Assembly (NCBI RefSeq): GCF_003255815.1
Contig: NC_037680.1
Span: 24,644,470-24,708,469, forward strand
Reading direction: 5' to 3'
Source: Theropithecus gelada
Lineage: Eukaryota; Chordata; Mammalia; Primates; Cercopithecidae
DNA length: 64,000 bases
In this document: positions 36,081 to 46,640 of the stretch, in pieces
Numbering within the stretch: the stretch's first letter is position 1
Layout: each line of letters begins with the position of its first letter
Program-made: the position numbers and the translations under genes
Notes under the pieces: model-generated
What the model saw: only the letters and a program-made list of their open reading frames with translations
What the model was told of the DNA's origin: nothing
Database searches by the model: none

Positions 36081-36490
36081 AAGCAACGGAGGCTTGCCCC
36101 ACCTTTCTGGGATCATAGTTTCCTTGATCAGAGGGAAAGATTTTCTTCCTTCTGAGATGTGGCCCTATTGGGCCTCCATTGCTATTAATATTGCCTTCAT
36201 TACTGGATTGCTTGTGTGACTGGCACACAACAGAATGATGATATTTTTTAAAGAAAAAAAGTAAGAAAGAAAACAAAAAGCAAAACAAAAATCAGCATAT
36301 TATTACTGCTCTGAGTGTTAGGACTTCCCTGTCCTCCTCCTCAAGCCAGAACTAGAATCCTTCTCCTGAAGGACCACAAGGTGTCCACAGCCTTGTGTCC
36401 ACTTCTGACTTTTGGGTGTCATTGAGATCAAATTGGAGGATACCAGAGGAAAAATAAAATTATGAACTCACTGCCATCTCATTCATATTT

Positions 36491-36699
36491 CATGCCCACC
36501 CCCCACCCCCCCATGGCACTATTTACTTTTTAGAGTCATTGAATAGTCATCCCATAGATGCTGTACTATTTTATGGATGCATTTCATATTATAAACTACA
36601 TGGCAAGTACTTACACCATCTCATCTAAAACAAGAACTACAGTAGATTATTTTTAATACAATTGTATCCCTGTATAATCCTTAAATATTTACTGAAAGG
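36491..36699. other. Short unmatched spacer with a C-rich run
   Basis: The C-rich tract CCCACCCCCCACCCCCCC at about 36495-36512 is followed by unmatched DNA. Confidence 0.5.
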
Positions 36700-36930
36700 C
36701 AGCAGAGTGGTTTTTATGTAGATTAGCTTCTGAGCCAGACTGCCTTAGCTCTAATGCTAACTCAACTACTTAGCAGATGTAGGGTATGTACAGGTTGTTT
36801 GAACACCTTCTGCCTGTCTTCTTGTATTTTAAAGGAAACAAAATAATGGTAGTATCTTGTTTTCAGTAGGTTACTTAGTTAATATATGTAAGTTCTCCTC
36901 TTAGTAGTTGACACTCAGGGAATCTGTATA
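36700..36930 (+). mobile_element. MIR element
   Basis: A nearly full MIR in order: GCAGCAGAGTGGTTTTTATG (tRNA-related head), CTGAGCCAGACTGCC, AACTCAACTACTTAGC, then a core with AATAATGGTAGTATCTTG and a weak 3' end. Confidence 0.8.
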
Positions 36931-38139
36931 AACTTTGTTGTTCCTCTAGTTTTAAATAAAAAAGTATAGGATTTTTTTTTTTTACCATCTTAATTGTATA
37001 ATCTGGAAAATATCCACTGTACATAGTAGAAATGTTGGAATCTATCTGAAATCACTTTGTTCACTAAGACTTTGTAAAAATGCAGATGATCTCTTTCTAG
37101 TTTAGGTTGCCACTTTCCCTTTTATCCTTACTACTTCCTTCAGTACATTATATAAGATCGTCCTGTGAAGATGCAGTGTGAATGACCCAGTCTCACCACT
37201 GTAGCAATTAAATCACATAATCAGAAAGCTAATTTCATAGCACTTTGAGAAGGTTATTAATCGTTGATGTACATATTTCAGAGAAAGTCAAACATTGGGC
37301 AGAGGGCAGAGGCTGATAGTCATGTATCAGCCAGCATTCAAAGGAAACTTAAAACCAAGCTTCCTCAGGATGAAGATAACAATCAGAAGACTGATGCTAT
37401 AATGTGGAAAAAAGAGCAGACCATCTCTCCTTCTTCCTCTTTCACTGAGGATAGGTCACAAAGAGCACACTTTGGAGGTTGCAGAGAATTATTAACCAGA
37501 ATTTTTTCCAGTAATGTCCCCAAAATTTAAGCAGAAAATCAAATGGAACATACTTTTATACTTGCTGCCTGGACAAAACAAGAACATAACATAATTCTGT
37601 TTGAAGGATATTCTTAATGATATCTAGCCTAGAGGAAAGAATATAGTGGTCTGAAAGAGTTTATGAACTCTGATCAAAAGTTAGGACCATGTAGGGGTGT
37701 GTGTGTGTGTGTGTGTGTGTGTGTATCTATATATACTTATACATGTATGTATGAATATATGTAGAGATACACATATACACATATGTGTATACATATATAT
37801 GAAGAACACTATTAGTTTAGTGTATCCTTTTGGTTTTGAGTACTTTGTTATTTAGTGAGATAAAGAGGGATACAAATAACTATTTCATTTATTTAGTATC
37901 TTAAGCCTAAAGAAACTTTAGTATACAAAATCGTTAATGTACTAGGCAGTAGCAGAGTGAGACATTTCTAATGAGAAGCATCATCATGTGTTCTATACCA
38001 ATGCCATGTTTCCAGTAACTGTTATGTATAAACACCCTATAACAGGATTATGAGCAGTTGACAATCATTAAAATGTATAATGCATTGATGAGTTTGACAC
38101 TTGAACATTTTGATTTCAAATAAAAACAACAAAAAAATT
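36931..38139. other. Unmatched DNA with a TG/TA repeat
   Basis: Apart from the microsatellite at 37697-37800 nothing is recognised. The 88-codon frame at 37264-37530 is rich in Lys, Gln and Ser, has no domain, and I do not call it a gene. Confidence 0.45.
37697..37800. repeat. (TG)n microsatellite followed by a TA/CA-rich tract
   Basis: (GT)14 at 37697-37724, then an irregular TATA/CATA tract containing ATACACATATGTGTAT-type palindromes up to about 37800. Confidence 0.95.
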
Positions 38140-38841
38140 TGAATTAAAATGTTAGAAAACTGGACCTAAACTGGCTTAAGCACAAAGACAATTTTGGTTC
38201 TTATGCAACAGAATGTTGACAGTCAGGGCTTGGTTTTGGTAAGGCCAGAATCAGAGCTCCGTGGTATCATCGAGACAAGATTTATTGTATTTGTTGCCTT
38301 TGTCTGGAAATTCTAGCCTCTATGTGGAAGCAGTGGGTACTAAGGAGTTGATTGGGGGTTTGGGGGTAGTGCCACAGAGCAGTCTACCCTCAACAGGAAG
38401 ACTATTTTATCATTGTATTGTTTAGCATTGTCAATCAATAGTGATAATACAAGGCACTCCTTTTGCAGTTTTTAGTATTGTTTTAAAGGTCTCTATGTAC
38501 AATGCATATGCTATTGCCAGGACCTAGAGTATACAACCCCTGCTCTTACAATTCCCACATTGTGTGGAAGGAGCATGATGACATGATGACAGCAATTCCA
38601 CCCTCTATATTCTTTCAGGAAGAAAGATACCTGCTTTTCTCTCAGACATCTCAGTAAAACTCTTATTGTGTCTTGATCTCTCTGACACGGGCCCCATGTT
38701 TTTCTGAACCCATGCTTTGGCCTAGCAGATTGTTCGCTACTGAGTGGCTCAAGCCAAGGAGGGCCTATGCTAACTGTACCCATGCCATAGAAGATAAGAG
38801 AAGGAAAGAGGTGGCTTCTGAAAATAATGTGTTTTTTTTTT

Positions 38842-38881
<40 letters not shown>

Positions 38882-38935
38882 GTAAGAAGGGTGGAGGCGA
38901 ATGGATGCTGCACAATTTAGTCAATTTGCCTTAAA
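38140..38935 (+). mobile_element. Ancient unclassified interspersed repeat (tentative)
   Basis: The start (AACTGGCTTAAGCACAAAGAC), a middle with 'tgggctcaagccaagg'-like motifs and an end (AGAAGGGTGGAGGCGAATGG) resemble a dispersed mammalian repeat I have seen but cannot name. A poly-T tract interrupts it at 38832-38878. The reverse 90-codon frame at 38511-38783 is within it. Confidence 0.35.
38832..38878. repeat. Poly-T tract (T10-GG-T35)
   Basis: Two T runs separated by GG. Unlike other long T tracts here, it is not followed by an Alu or L1 body. Confidence 0.97.
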
Positions 38936-39524
38936 ATTATTTATGCATTTTGTCTAAATTATGTGTGTAAGGATGAAAGTGTTATTACATGGTCCTATAG
39001 GTAAGAAGTACATAGAGCTAGCATTCCAGGTGCAGAGAGTTGCAAGGGTAGAATTGCTAACTTCTTAACCTTTAACTTTATTACCACAAGGTACATTAGA
39101 GGGCCACATATTTGAATCATACATCTTTTAGAGAAATAGACAAAACAACACAGTACTCAGAGAACATGTGCCACTTACTACATCTATCTATTCTAACTCT
39201 GTGACCAACAACATGCATGGAATTTTCAGTGAGGTCCATGGTTGCATGTGTATTTGGTTAAACATGTGAACTTCTGTTTATTGTTTATTTGTCTTGACAG
39301 GTTGAATCACAACCATAAAATCCAATTAAATGGATCTTTGAGAAGTAATGACACAACTGATTTCAACCATGTAATATACGTCCTGTCAAGGTATATTTTT
39401 CCACGTAAGTGTGGATTCCATAGAAAAAAAAATATCGGAATTGTATGGTATTGTACCGCTCTACCACTTGGTTAATTATAGCATACCTGACCTGACAGTT
39501 ACAGACTATATCAGAAATTGACAA
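38936..39524. other. Unmatched DNA
   Basis: No element was recognised. A 77-codon frame at 39242-39475 shows no domain. Confidence 0.45.
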
Positions 39525-39715
39525 TTGGTCCAGGGGTCAAATCCAACCCATTTCTTGTTTTTGTAAATGAGGCTTTGTTGAAACACAGCCACACCCATTT
39601 AATTGTGTATTTTCTATTGCTGCTTTTGGCCTGCAATGGCTCAGAAATAATAGTATCTACAATCTTTCCTTCTATGAAAAAGGTTTTTCAATACCTGGGC
39701 TATATGATTGGCTGA
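39525..39715 (+). mobile_element. hAT/Charlie-like fossil
   Basis: The sequence GGTCCAGGGGTCAAATCC, TTTTTGTAAATGAGGCTTTG, AACACAGCCACACCCATTTA and CTGCTTTTGGCCTGCAATGG follows a common mammalian repeat that ends in GACCCCTG-type inverted termini. A second copy in the same orientation lies at 55640-55830. Confidence 0.65.
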
Positions 39716-39717
39716 CA

Positions 39718-39960
39718 TTTATCAAGCACTTACTATTTGTCAGGCACTGAGGTAAATACACTAAATGTATGATATAATTTTATTCTTGTAACAAACTTAC
39801 AATGCATTACTATAATTTTTCTAGAAATGAAAAAAAAAAAAGAAATTGAGAGATAAAATAAGTAGCCCAATGTCGCATAATCAGCATGCATAGAGATCCA
39901 ACTGAAAAGTAGATTTATTTTTGAAATTTAAAAGCAATTCATTTAACCACTACTTCCTCA
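39718..39960 (-). mobile_element. MIR element
   Basis: The forward reading ACATTTATCAAGCACTTACT, then TTTGTCAGGCACTGAGGTAA is the complement of the MIR 3' end. The core follows, containing an A12 run, and the far end is degenerate. Confidence 0.8.
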
Positions 39961-40029
39961 CATTCTGGAAGTTTTCTAATTTCTCCTAGGTGCAAAAATA
40001 AGACATTTAAATTAAGCAATATGGAGTAA

Positions 40030-40195
40030 CGTAAAGTGCTTTTGAATTGGGAAACAGAAATCAAGACTCTAGGCCTGATTTTGCTGTTAGATGTAAGAAT
40101 AAAGAAATCACTTCAAATTTCCTGACATCAACTTCTCCATAAAAGTAGGCATTACTCTGAGATGACCACTGAAGCCTCTTTCAATTCTAAATAGT
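40030..40195 (+). mobile_element. MIR3-like element
   Basis: GACTCTAGGCCTGATTTTGC, then ATCACTTCAAATTTCCTGAC, ending in GAAGCCTCTTTCAATTCTAA, which matches the MIR variant whose 3' end reads 'aggtcccttccagctctaa'. Confidence 0.65.
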
Positions 40196-43100
40196 TAAGA
40201 TGCTCAACTACTTAAAAAAAAGAAAAACAAATTCCTGTTTCTAAATAATAAACTTAATATAATCTTAATAAAGTTTGTTTTAACTAATCTATATGAGAGT
40301 AGTTTCATGACAAGAAGAAATATTAACTAAAATTGAAATGGTTCTGATTTGTGTGTTGATTCTTTGGCAACTTACCTGTATAAAAACTAGTCAAAATAAC
40401 TAATTTGGGTGCAACTCTAGAGACAATGTTAAGCTATATGGAGAAAATTATATATTAAGAATAATTCATTATTCCCACTTATACTCTTTTACCCTAACTA
40501 GATTTGATATGCTATTATAGATATTTGTTTACATTTTAAATTATATAACATGAAAATTGGAGTTCTTTGTTCACAGGGTTAAATTATTGAGCTATGTTCC
40601 TTCTTAAGATAACGGCATGTGATTCCTGTGGGTATCATTCAGAATAGAAAACTCTGCTAACCCCCTAAATGAGTTTGCAACTGCTGAGGGCACACTTCAT
40701 ATTATCTTTATCTGGTCGTTTGAGGAGGATCAAGAAGTTTGTTCTTACAACATTCAAATTTCCTCTCAATACTTCTTATACCCTGTAGCAGCCAGTTTCA
40801 ATGAAACTTAACTAGAATCCTCTTCTTAGCGAGCAACCAGCTAATACTGAGGGACACAGACAAATCGGAACAGTTTGACATATGTATTTGTCCTGATTTG
40901 TCAAAGACTGTAAACAGCTGAGAGAAACAATAGAAATATAGAAAGATGAGTCTGTCTGTGTCATAAAGAAATCGATCAGCTAATCAGACTGGAAAAACCA
41001 TCCCTGTGTCCATCACGTAATGCAGAGATATTACCTGTCAACTTTAAAGACAGTGACAAAGTTTGATTGGGGAACCAGTCCTCCTGCTGCTTCCATGCAG
41101 AATGAGCCTCTGCACAACCACACAGAGCTTCTTCGGTGGAGTTTTGCTGGAGGTACATATGTGCAAGGAAGTAACACATGGTTTCTAAGACATGCACCTG
41201 TGTGTGGATGTGCGTGTGCAGGTGTATGCACCATCCATTTTCCTAAAACATAAGAATCAAGAGATGCAAGTTTTATAAATCTAGAAAGGTAAAGCTGAAA
41301 AACGTTTACACAACTTAGCTGTTCTAAACTGGGCTTAACTTTACCATACACATAAAGCATCCTGGAAACTCCAAGTGAGAAAATACCCTCAGGCCATATT
41401 CTTTGGCAAAAGCTGGCTCCTAATGTCTAATCGGCCTGTATAATTATACAGCTGACATTGGATGTATTCAAATGCTAACCTTGCTGTCACTATGGCAGTG
41501 GTGGTATGTTTGTATGGTGAGTTTAGTATGTGTGTGAATGTGTATGTAATTCCAAGGGTTATTTGAATCCATAGCACAATGGCTGAGGTCAGATCAGCCT
41601 GCTCAGTACAGCCCTAATGATGAGACTGGAAATGAATGAAAATTTCCAAAATAATTTATTTGTTATTCTCGGATTCAATGTGCATGTGTATCCACTTTCT
41701 TAGTTTATATTATCTTATCGATATACTATTAATTCTAATTTAATAATAATAATATTATCTCTGAGCACCTTTTTTCAAAAGAAGCATTTCTTCCTGGGGC
41801 TTTGAATGAACGTTTATTCTTAGAAAGGATTTTATTTCAAACTTATGAAAGATTTATACAATAAATCATCTGTAGATGTAAAATTACATCATCTGGTTAT
41901 ATTTATGTTCATGACTATAATGTGACTTTTTTCACTTCGCATAGGTCTGTGCTGCTGTCAACCTCAACCTTTCCAAGCGGCATTTTCATTTAGAGTCTTA
42001 TCATTTTATAATTATTACTTTTCAGAACTCCTAGGGAGTGAACAAAAGCTTCCTCTTTGTATTTCCATTGTTATGTTTCTTTGAAGAACAAATTAAATTT
42101 CAATCCCAGCCAAAATAAACTTTTAAATGGCAAAATAAACCTAGAATTATGTGAAGAAAATAAAAACCTAGGGAAAGCTTGACTCTGGCTATCACAAGTT
42201 CAGGTGTATTTAAGATAATTTACTACCATGTTTTCTTTTCTTTGTGTGAGGCTGTGGCACCACAGGCTCCCTTTGTAGTAGAAAAGGGAGGAATGAACTA
42301 AGGTCTGAAAAACATTACTACAAAATGAGCTGAGGAAACTAGTTAGTATACCATTCTATCTTGTCCTGAAAACAAAGACACAAAGCTGTATTCTCTTACC
42401 CAGCTTACCTTCCATCTCTATCTCTTACATATACTCGTTTTCTATTAGCGTTAATGATCTGATGGTATGTAGATGTCTATAGTCTGACTCTATAAGGTGA
42501 ACTTCATTGGCTCAATATACTGATAAAAAAAAGGAACAATCCCCTTGGTGTAAGGCTATTTACCTAATCTTCTCTGGATGCTATTTACCTAATCTCTTCC
42601 CAAGTATCTTGAGTCTATAGAAGCAAAACAGACAATTTCATTTACTATACTTAACTGATACTCCAAATGGGCTTCAGTGCTCTACATTTATTAAAGTTAT
42701 TATTTGACTTTCACATAAAATGACTTAATAAGCTCACTTGGATCTGTCCCTGCAAGTTGCCGTATTATAGAACCTTTTCCCCACTCAGTTCATCATATTG
42801 CTAAAATAAATTGCTTTCTTTCTCTCTTTGTTTTGGCTTCCCCTGTGTTTTCCTTTGATTTTCCTGTTCATTTCATCTACCCTTGTGCTTGCTTCTGAAT
42901 TCTTACCTTTCCTCCTGCTGAGTGTAAACACACCTTCAGGCTGTACTGCTGGTCAATTAAAGAGAGAAATAAAAGCCAAGCTATTTAAGTAAAGAAGCTA
43001 TTGCATCTTGACTCTAAGAATAATGGAAATGCAATATCGTGAACATATACATTCACAGGAGCTCAAAATATTCTAAACGAAGTTAGTAAGTGCATTGCGA

Positions 43101-43914
43101 AGAATGTTTGAAACAACACTTGGCAAATTCTTCTCTAAAGGGGCCTGTGTGTTCCCTAATTTGGTAAAACTTCTCTTATCCCAGGCCTACCACAGTGTTT
43201 ACATAGTATTGTTTTTGTTTTTAAATTGGCTTCTTGTTTTACTGAACATGAACATTTTATTAGTTTTATGATATTTATTGCTCTTTAAAGTTTTTTGTTT
43301 TTGTTTTTGCTTTGTTTTGACCTTTAATTACTTTACCCATTTAGTCTTATTCTTCCATTTCCTAGTTCCATTTCATAACTTTTTAAATCCTCAATTTCAA
43401 CTTGTTACATAAATATATTTATACACACACAACTGATCTAATGAGTTTTTTTTTTTATTTAAGTGTTGGTGCTATCCCAGAACTGCTATGCTGATAAAAA
43501 TGTTCTGAGGATCCTTGTGTCAATATTAGCAAATGAAAAGGGATTATGTTGATGCTGGGTGCTAGAACTAAGGTCTTCCGATGGAAGAGTTATTTTAATG
43601 TTCAATATCCCAGGACACTTTGTGGTCAGTGGGAGAAACAGCCCAAGATATGAATTCTTATCTTGCAAATAATAAAATAAAATGATGCTTTATTTTTTGT
43701 ATGTTGACATATTTTTATCTCTCCATCAAGATTTTTGGCAGCTTTTTTTCTTCTATTTATAAATAGAGAATCTGGAGCTAAAAGAGGGAAGTGAGTTTTT
43801 AAAAGATATACGGTTGGTAGATTTTTAAACTTGACTGAAACTTTGGAATCTTGACTTCAAGTCCCTGTCTACTTTGCTGTCTTTCGGGCTAGCATGGCGC
43901 TGAATTTCAAAATA
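40196..43914. other. Long unmatched stretch
   Basis: About 3.7 kb of AT-rich DNA with no family I can name. Overlapping frames on both strands at 40976-41360 (73, 77 and 109 codons) coincide and lack domains. A short duplication, CTATTTACCTAATCT, is seen at 42556 and 42581. Confidence 0.45.
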
Positions 43915-44165
43915 GTTTAGTGACCAAGTGCCAACTCTCTGAGATCAGATAGATTTGGGTTAAATTCTATTTCTGTCATTTTGTATTTGTGTAACATGGA
44001 TTTGGTAAATTATCCAATACTCTAATATTTCAGTTTTTTTACCTGTAAAGTGGGAAAATAATAGCATATCCTCGATAAGTTCTTGTTTTGAAGTGAAATA
44101 ACAGGGATATACCTGACCTATAGCAAGAACTCATTAAATGTTAGTTGTAATTATCATCATTATTA
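43915..44165 (+). mobile_element. MIR element
   Basis: AGATCAGATAGATTTGGGTT (head), TTTACCTGTAAAGTGGGAAA (core) and AAGAACTCATTAAATGTTAG (3' end) appear in the right order. Confidence 0.85.
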
Positions 44166-44475
44166 TTGATGATGATATTAAGAGGCAGAACCACTAAGTC
44201 AACTACTTTTGGGGTTTAATTATGTCATTCCACATGTTGTCATTTTTTATTGTTACATACATGGGTAGCATGAAACCGACTATAATGATATTTCAATTTG
44301 TGAGACTAATATAAATGTTATATAAAGAACAATGCTCGACATTCCACTGAGGCTAGCAGAACTCACCTTGCAGAATTTACCTAGATCATGCGAACCAGTT
44401 AGGGTTCTCCAAGTAAATGAATTAATTATATATCATATATCATATATTGTTTGTATATATATCATATATCATATA

Positions 44476-44904
44476 CAGTTGACCCTTTGACAGTATGAGT
44501 TTGAATTGCACAGATCCACTTATATGTGGATTTTCTTCCACCTCTGCCACCCCTGAGACAGCAAGAACAACCCCTTTTCTGCCTCCTCCTCCTCAGCCTG
44601 CTCAACGTGAAGACGATGAGGATGTAGACCTTTATGATGATCCACTTCCACTTAATAAAGAGTAAATATATTTTCTCTTTCAATAATTTTCTGAATAACA
44701 TTTTCTTTTCTCTAGCATCTTTTACCTTAAGAATACAACATATAATACATATAACATAAAATATGTGTTAATCAACTGTTTATGTTACTAGCAAGGATTT
44801 CAGTCAACAGAGGGCGATTAGCAGCTGTTTGGAAAGTCAAAAGTTATACACAAATTTTCTACAGTAGCAGAAGTTGGTGCTCCAACCCCTGCATTGTTCA
44901 ACTG
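44476..44904 (+). mobile_element. Tigger1-type deletion derivative with TA target duplication
   Basis: Inverted ends CAGTTGACC (44476) and GTTCAACTG (to 44904) are flanked by TA on both sides (44474-44475, 44905-44906), the target duplication of Tc1/mariner-pogo elements. About 430 bases remain of an element of roughly 2.4 kb in autonomous form. It retains the extreme 3' end of the transposase frame (see 44540-44665) and the conserved 3' non-coding part. Confidence 0.88.
44540..44665 (+). pseudogene. Tigger1 transposase C-terminal remnant
   Basis: A 41-codon in-frame tail ends at TAA (44663-44665). It carries a proline run (LPPPPQP) followed by an acidic stretch (REDDEDVDLYDDPLPLNKE), which I recognise as the C-terminus of the pogo-like, CENP-B-related Tigger transposase. 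The DNA-binding and DDE catalytic parts are deleted, so it encodes nothing functional by itself. The frame is still uninterrupted, which is what short length alone would allow. Confidence 0.75.
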
Positions 44905-45275
44905 TATATATAAAACCTGTTGAAGTTTTATCCCTCTATGTAATAAAATAAATCTTTTATTCATTTTAGAAAATATTTATTTTAAGAAATTGGCTTCCAT
45001 GATTGTGGAGCTGGCGAGTCTAAAATTGATAGGGCAGGATATCTATGTTGCATTCCTGAGTCAGAATTTCTTATTTTGGAAACCTCAGCTTTTGTTCTTA
45101 AGACCTTCAACTGATTAGATAAGGCCCACCCAAGCTAAAGGGGTTAATCTCCTCTACTTAAAGTCAATTGATCATAAAAGTTAATCACATCTACAGAGGT
45201 ATCTTGATAGATAACCCAACAACTGGACACTGTGGCCTAGCAAAGCCATAAAAATCATCATCCAATGTTTTGGTG

Positions 45276-45649
45276 TAGACAACTAGCAAAGTTGTTGGGG
45301 AATTAGAGCACTTTGGTGGCAGAAACTGGACACAATTTTGTTGTTGTTGTTATTATATTTAAGCAAAATAAAAGTTAATTTTAGTTCATTTGCACTTCAT
45401 GAGTTAATTTCAAAGGCTTTCAGAAAAGGGTCAATAAATTGTTTATGAAAAACAATAGTAAAAATTATTTTAATATTCTGAATGTAATATAAAATCTTAT
45501 GCAATAAAGTACATTGATTTTACTTTGGGGGAGGTAGTTTAACAAGATTCTTAAATAGCCCAGGCTACTAAAAGAGTTAAAAATTATTTTTCTGAAGATT
45601 GTCTATTAGAAGAGTTTTCATGCATTTTATTTTTTGTTAATAGTTTTGT
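45276..45649. other. Unmatched AT-rich DNA
   Basis: A (TTG)n/(TTA) run near 45340-45355 is the only pattern seen. Confidence 0.45.
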
Positions 45650-45796
45650 TTTTTAGATCTTTTAACTTTTATTTTAGATTCAGGGGTTCATGCTGGTTTG
45701 TGATACAGGTAAACTTGTGTTATGGGGCTTTGTTGCACAGAGTATTTTGTCACCCAGTTACTAAGTCTAGTACCCAATAGTTATTTTTTTTCTGAT

Positions 45797-45978
45797 TGTA
45801 TTAGTCTGTTTTAATATTGCTATAAAGAACTACCTGAGACTGGGTAATTTATGAAGAAAGAGGTTTAATTGACTCACAGTTCTGCAGGTTTAACAGGAAG
45901 CATGACTGGGAGGCCTCAGGAAACTTACAATTATGGCAGAAATTGAAGGGGAAGCAAGTACTTTCTTCACATGGTGGC

Positions 45979-46019
<41 letters not shown>

Positions 46020-46187
46020 GGAAGCATCATATACTTTCAAACAACTAGATCTTGTGAGAACATACTATCAGAAAAGCAAGGGATATGTCAGCCCCCATGA
46101 TCCCATGATTCAATCACCTCCCACCAGGCCTCTCCCCTGAAATGTGGGATATAGATTTGGGTGACGACACAAAGCCAAACCATATCA
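45797..46187 (-). mobile_element. MST-type (ERVL-MaLR) solo LTR
   Basis: The LTR runs from TGTATTAGTCTG to AACCATATCA, with the canonical TG...CA ends. The target repeat CTGAT is exact at 45792-45796 and 46188-46192. Internal landmarks are GAGACTGGGTAATTTATGAA and CCATGATTCAATCACCTCCC. It could be MSTA/MSTB or the closely related THE1. A GA repeat has expanded inside it. The 63-65 codon frames here cross the GA repeat and are not genes. Confidence 0.93.
45981..46017. repeat. (GA)n microsatellite inside the MST LTR
   Basis: Eighteen GA units in a row, grown from the short 'gagagagag' present at this place in MST consensus sequences. Confidence 0.97.
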
Positions 46188-46399
46188 CTGATCCGCTCCC
46201 TCCACCTACCCTCCCCCCTCAAGTAGGCCCCAATATCTGGTGTTCCCCACTTTGTGTCCATGTGTTCTCATCACTTAGCTCCCACTTATAAGTGAGAACA
46301 TGCAGTATTTGCTTTTCTGTTCCTGCATTCATTTGTTAAGACTGACAGTCTCTATATGCAAAGGCAGGGGTCTAGATCTACTCACATTGGTGAGACTCA

Positions 46400-46640
46400 G
46401 TGAAGTTTGTTGAGTGGTTAAGGGCCTCTGCTTTCACCTGTTCCTCCCAATCATGTGGGCTTTGGCAAGTTTCTAATTCCTATGTGTATCAGATCCCTTA
46501 TCAAAGTGGGTGCTAACGATACTTTCCCCATAGTGCGAAGGGGTTTTCTAGGAAGAAGTAAAGTAATACTTTAAATCCCACAGGACAGTGCCTGGGATTG
46601 TAGTAGATACAAGTTAGCTATTTTTATTATTTTTTCTGGC
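46400..46640 (+). mobile_element. MIR element
   Basis: GAGTGGTTAAGGGCCTCTGC (head), GGCTTTGGCAAGTTTCTAAT, CAGATCCCTTATCAAAGTGG and CAGGACAGTGCCTGGGATTG follow MIR order. Confidence 0.85.

Larger units (their letters stand above)
33065..36490 (-). mobile_element. Second ancient L1M element, hosting an AluY
   Basis: At 33120-33450 the L1M 3' region recurs (AATTTCATATAAATGATATC, CTCTTAGCATAATATTTTG), repeating a segment already seen at 31500-31660. This is therefore a second copy in the same orientation. Sequence then proceeds towards the L1M 5' half: TATAGTTTTGCTAAATATAG near 33528, GAATTGGCATCTGTTGATTG near 35157, and CTTAAATCCTGGGGAGAAT near 35280. It is split by AluY 35749-36078 and peters out near 36490. 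The 95-codon frame at 33826-34113 and others here are shattered and not recognised as intact L1 protein. Confidence 0.65.
44398..45275 (-). mobile_element. MLT2-like ERVL LTR, split by Tigger1
   Basis: Read in reverse, the LTR starts near 45260 (complement of GGACACTGTGGCCTAGC, matching the 'ctgggccacggtgcccag' block). It passes GATGTGATTAAC, GGGTGGGCCTTATCTAATCA and CTCGCCAGCTCCACAATCAT, and reaches the TA-rich part and terminal GGAGAACCCTAACTGG at about 44398. The TA-rich zone was the target for the Tigger1 at 44476-44904. No internal retroviral sequence adjoins. Confidence 0.75.
45650..46340 (-). mobile_element. 5'-truncated L1 3' end, split by an MST-type LTR
   Basis: The forward reading is the complement of an L1 3' UTR: TTTAACTTTTATTTTAGATTC, CAGGTAAACTTGTGTTATGG, CTAGTACCCAATAGTTATTT, then after the LTR TAGCTCCCACTTATAAGTGA and TTTTCTGTTCCTGCATTCA. 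Roughly 300 bases of L1 survive once the LTR is removed. This is an L1PB/L1MA-age copy. Confidence 0.9.

Noticed and set aside
35809..36288. 159-codon reverse frame
   Set aside because: It is the antisense of the AluY and its A48 tail (poly-Phe core).
41031..41360. Three overlapping frames on both strands (73-109 codons)
   Set aside because: Overlap on opposite strands and lack of domains suggest a locally GC-richer chance region.
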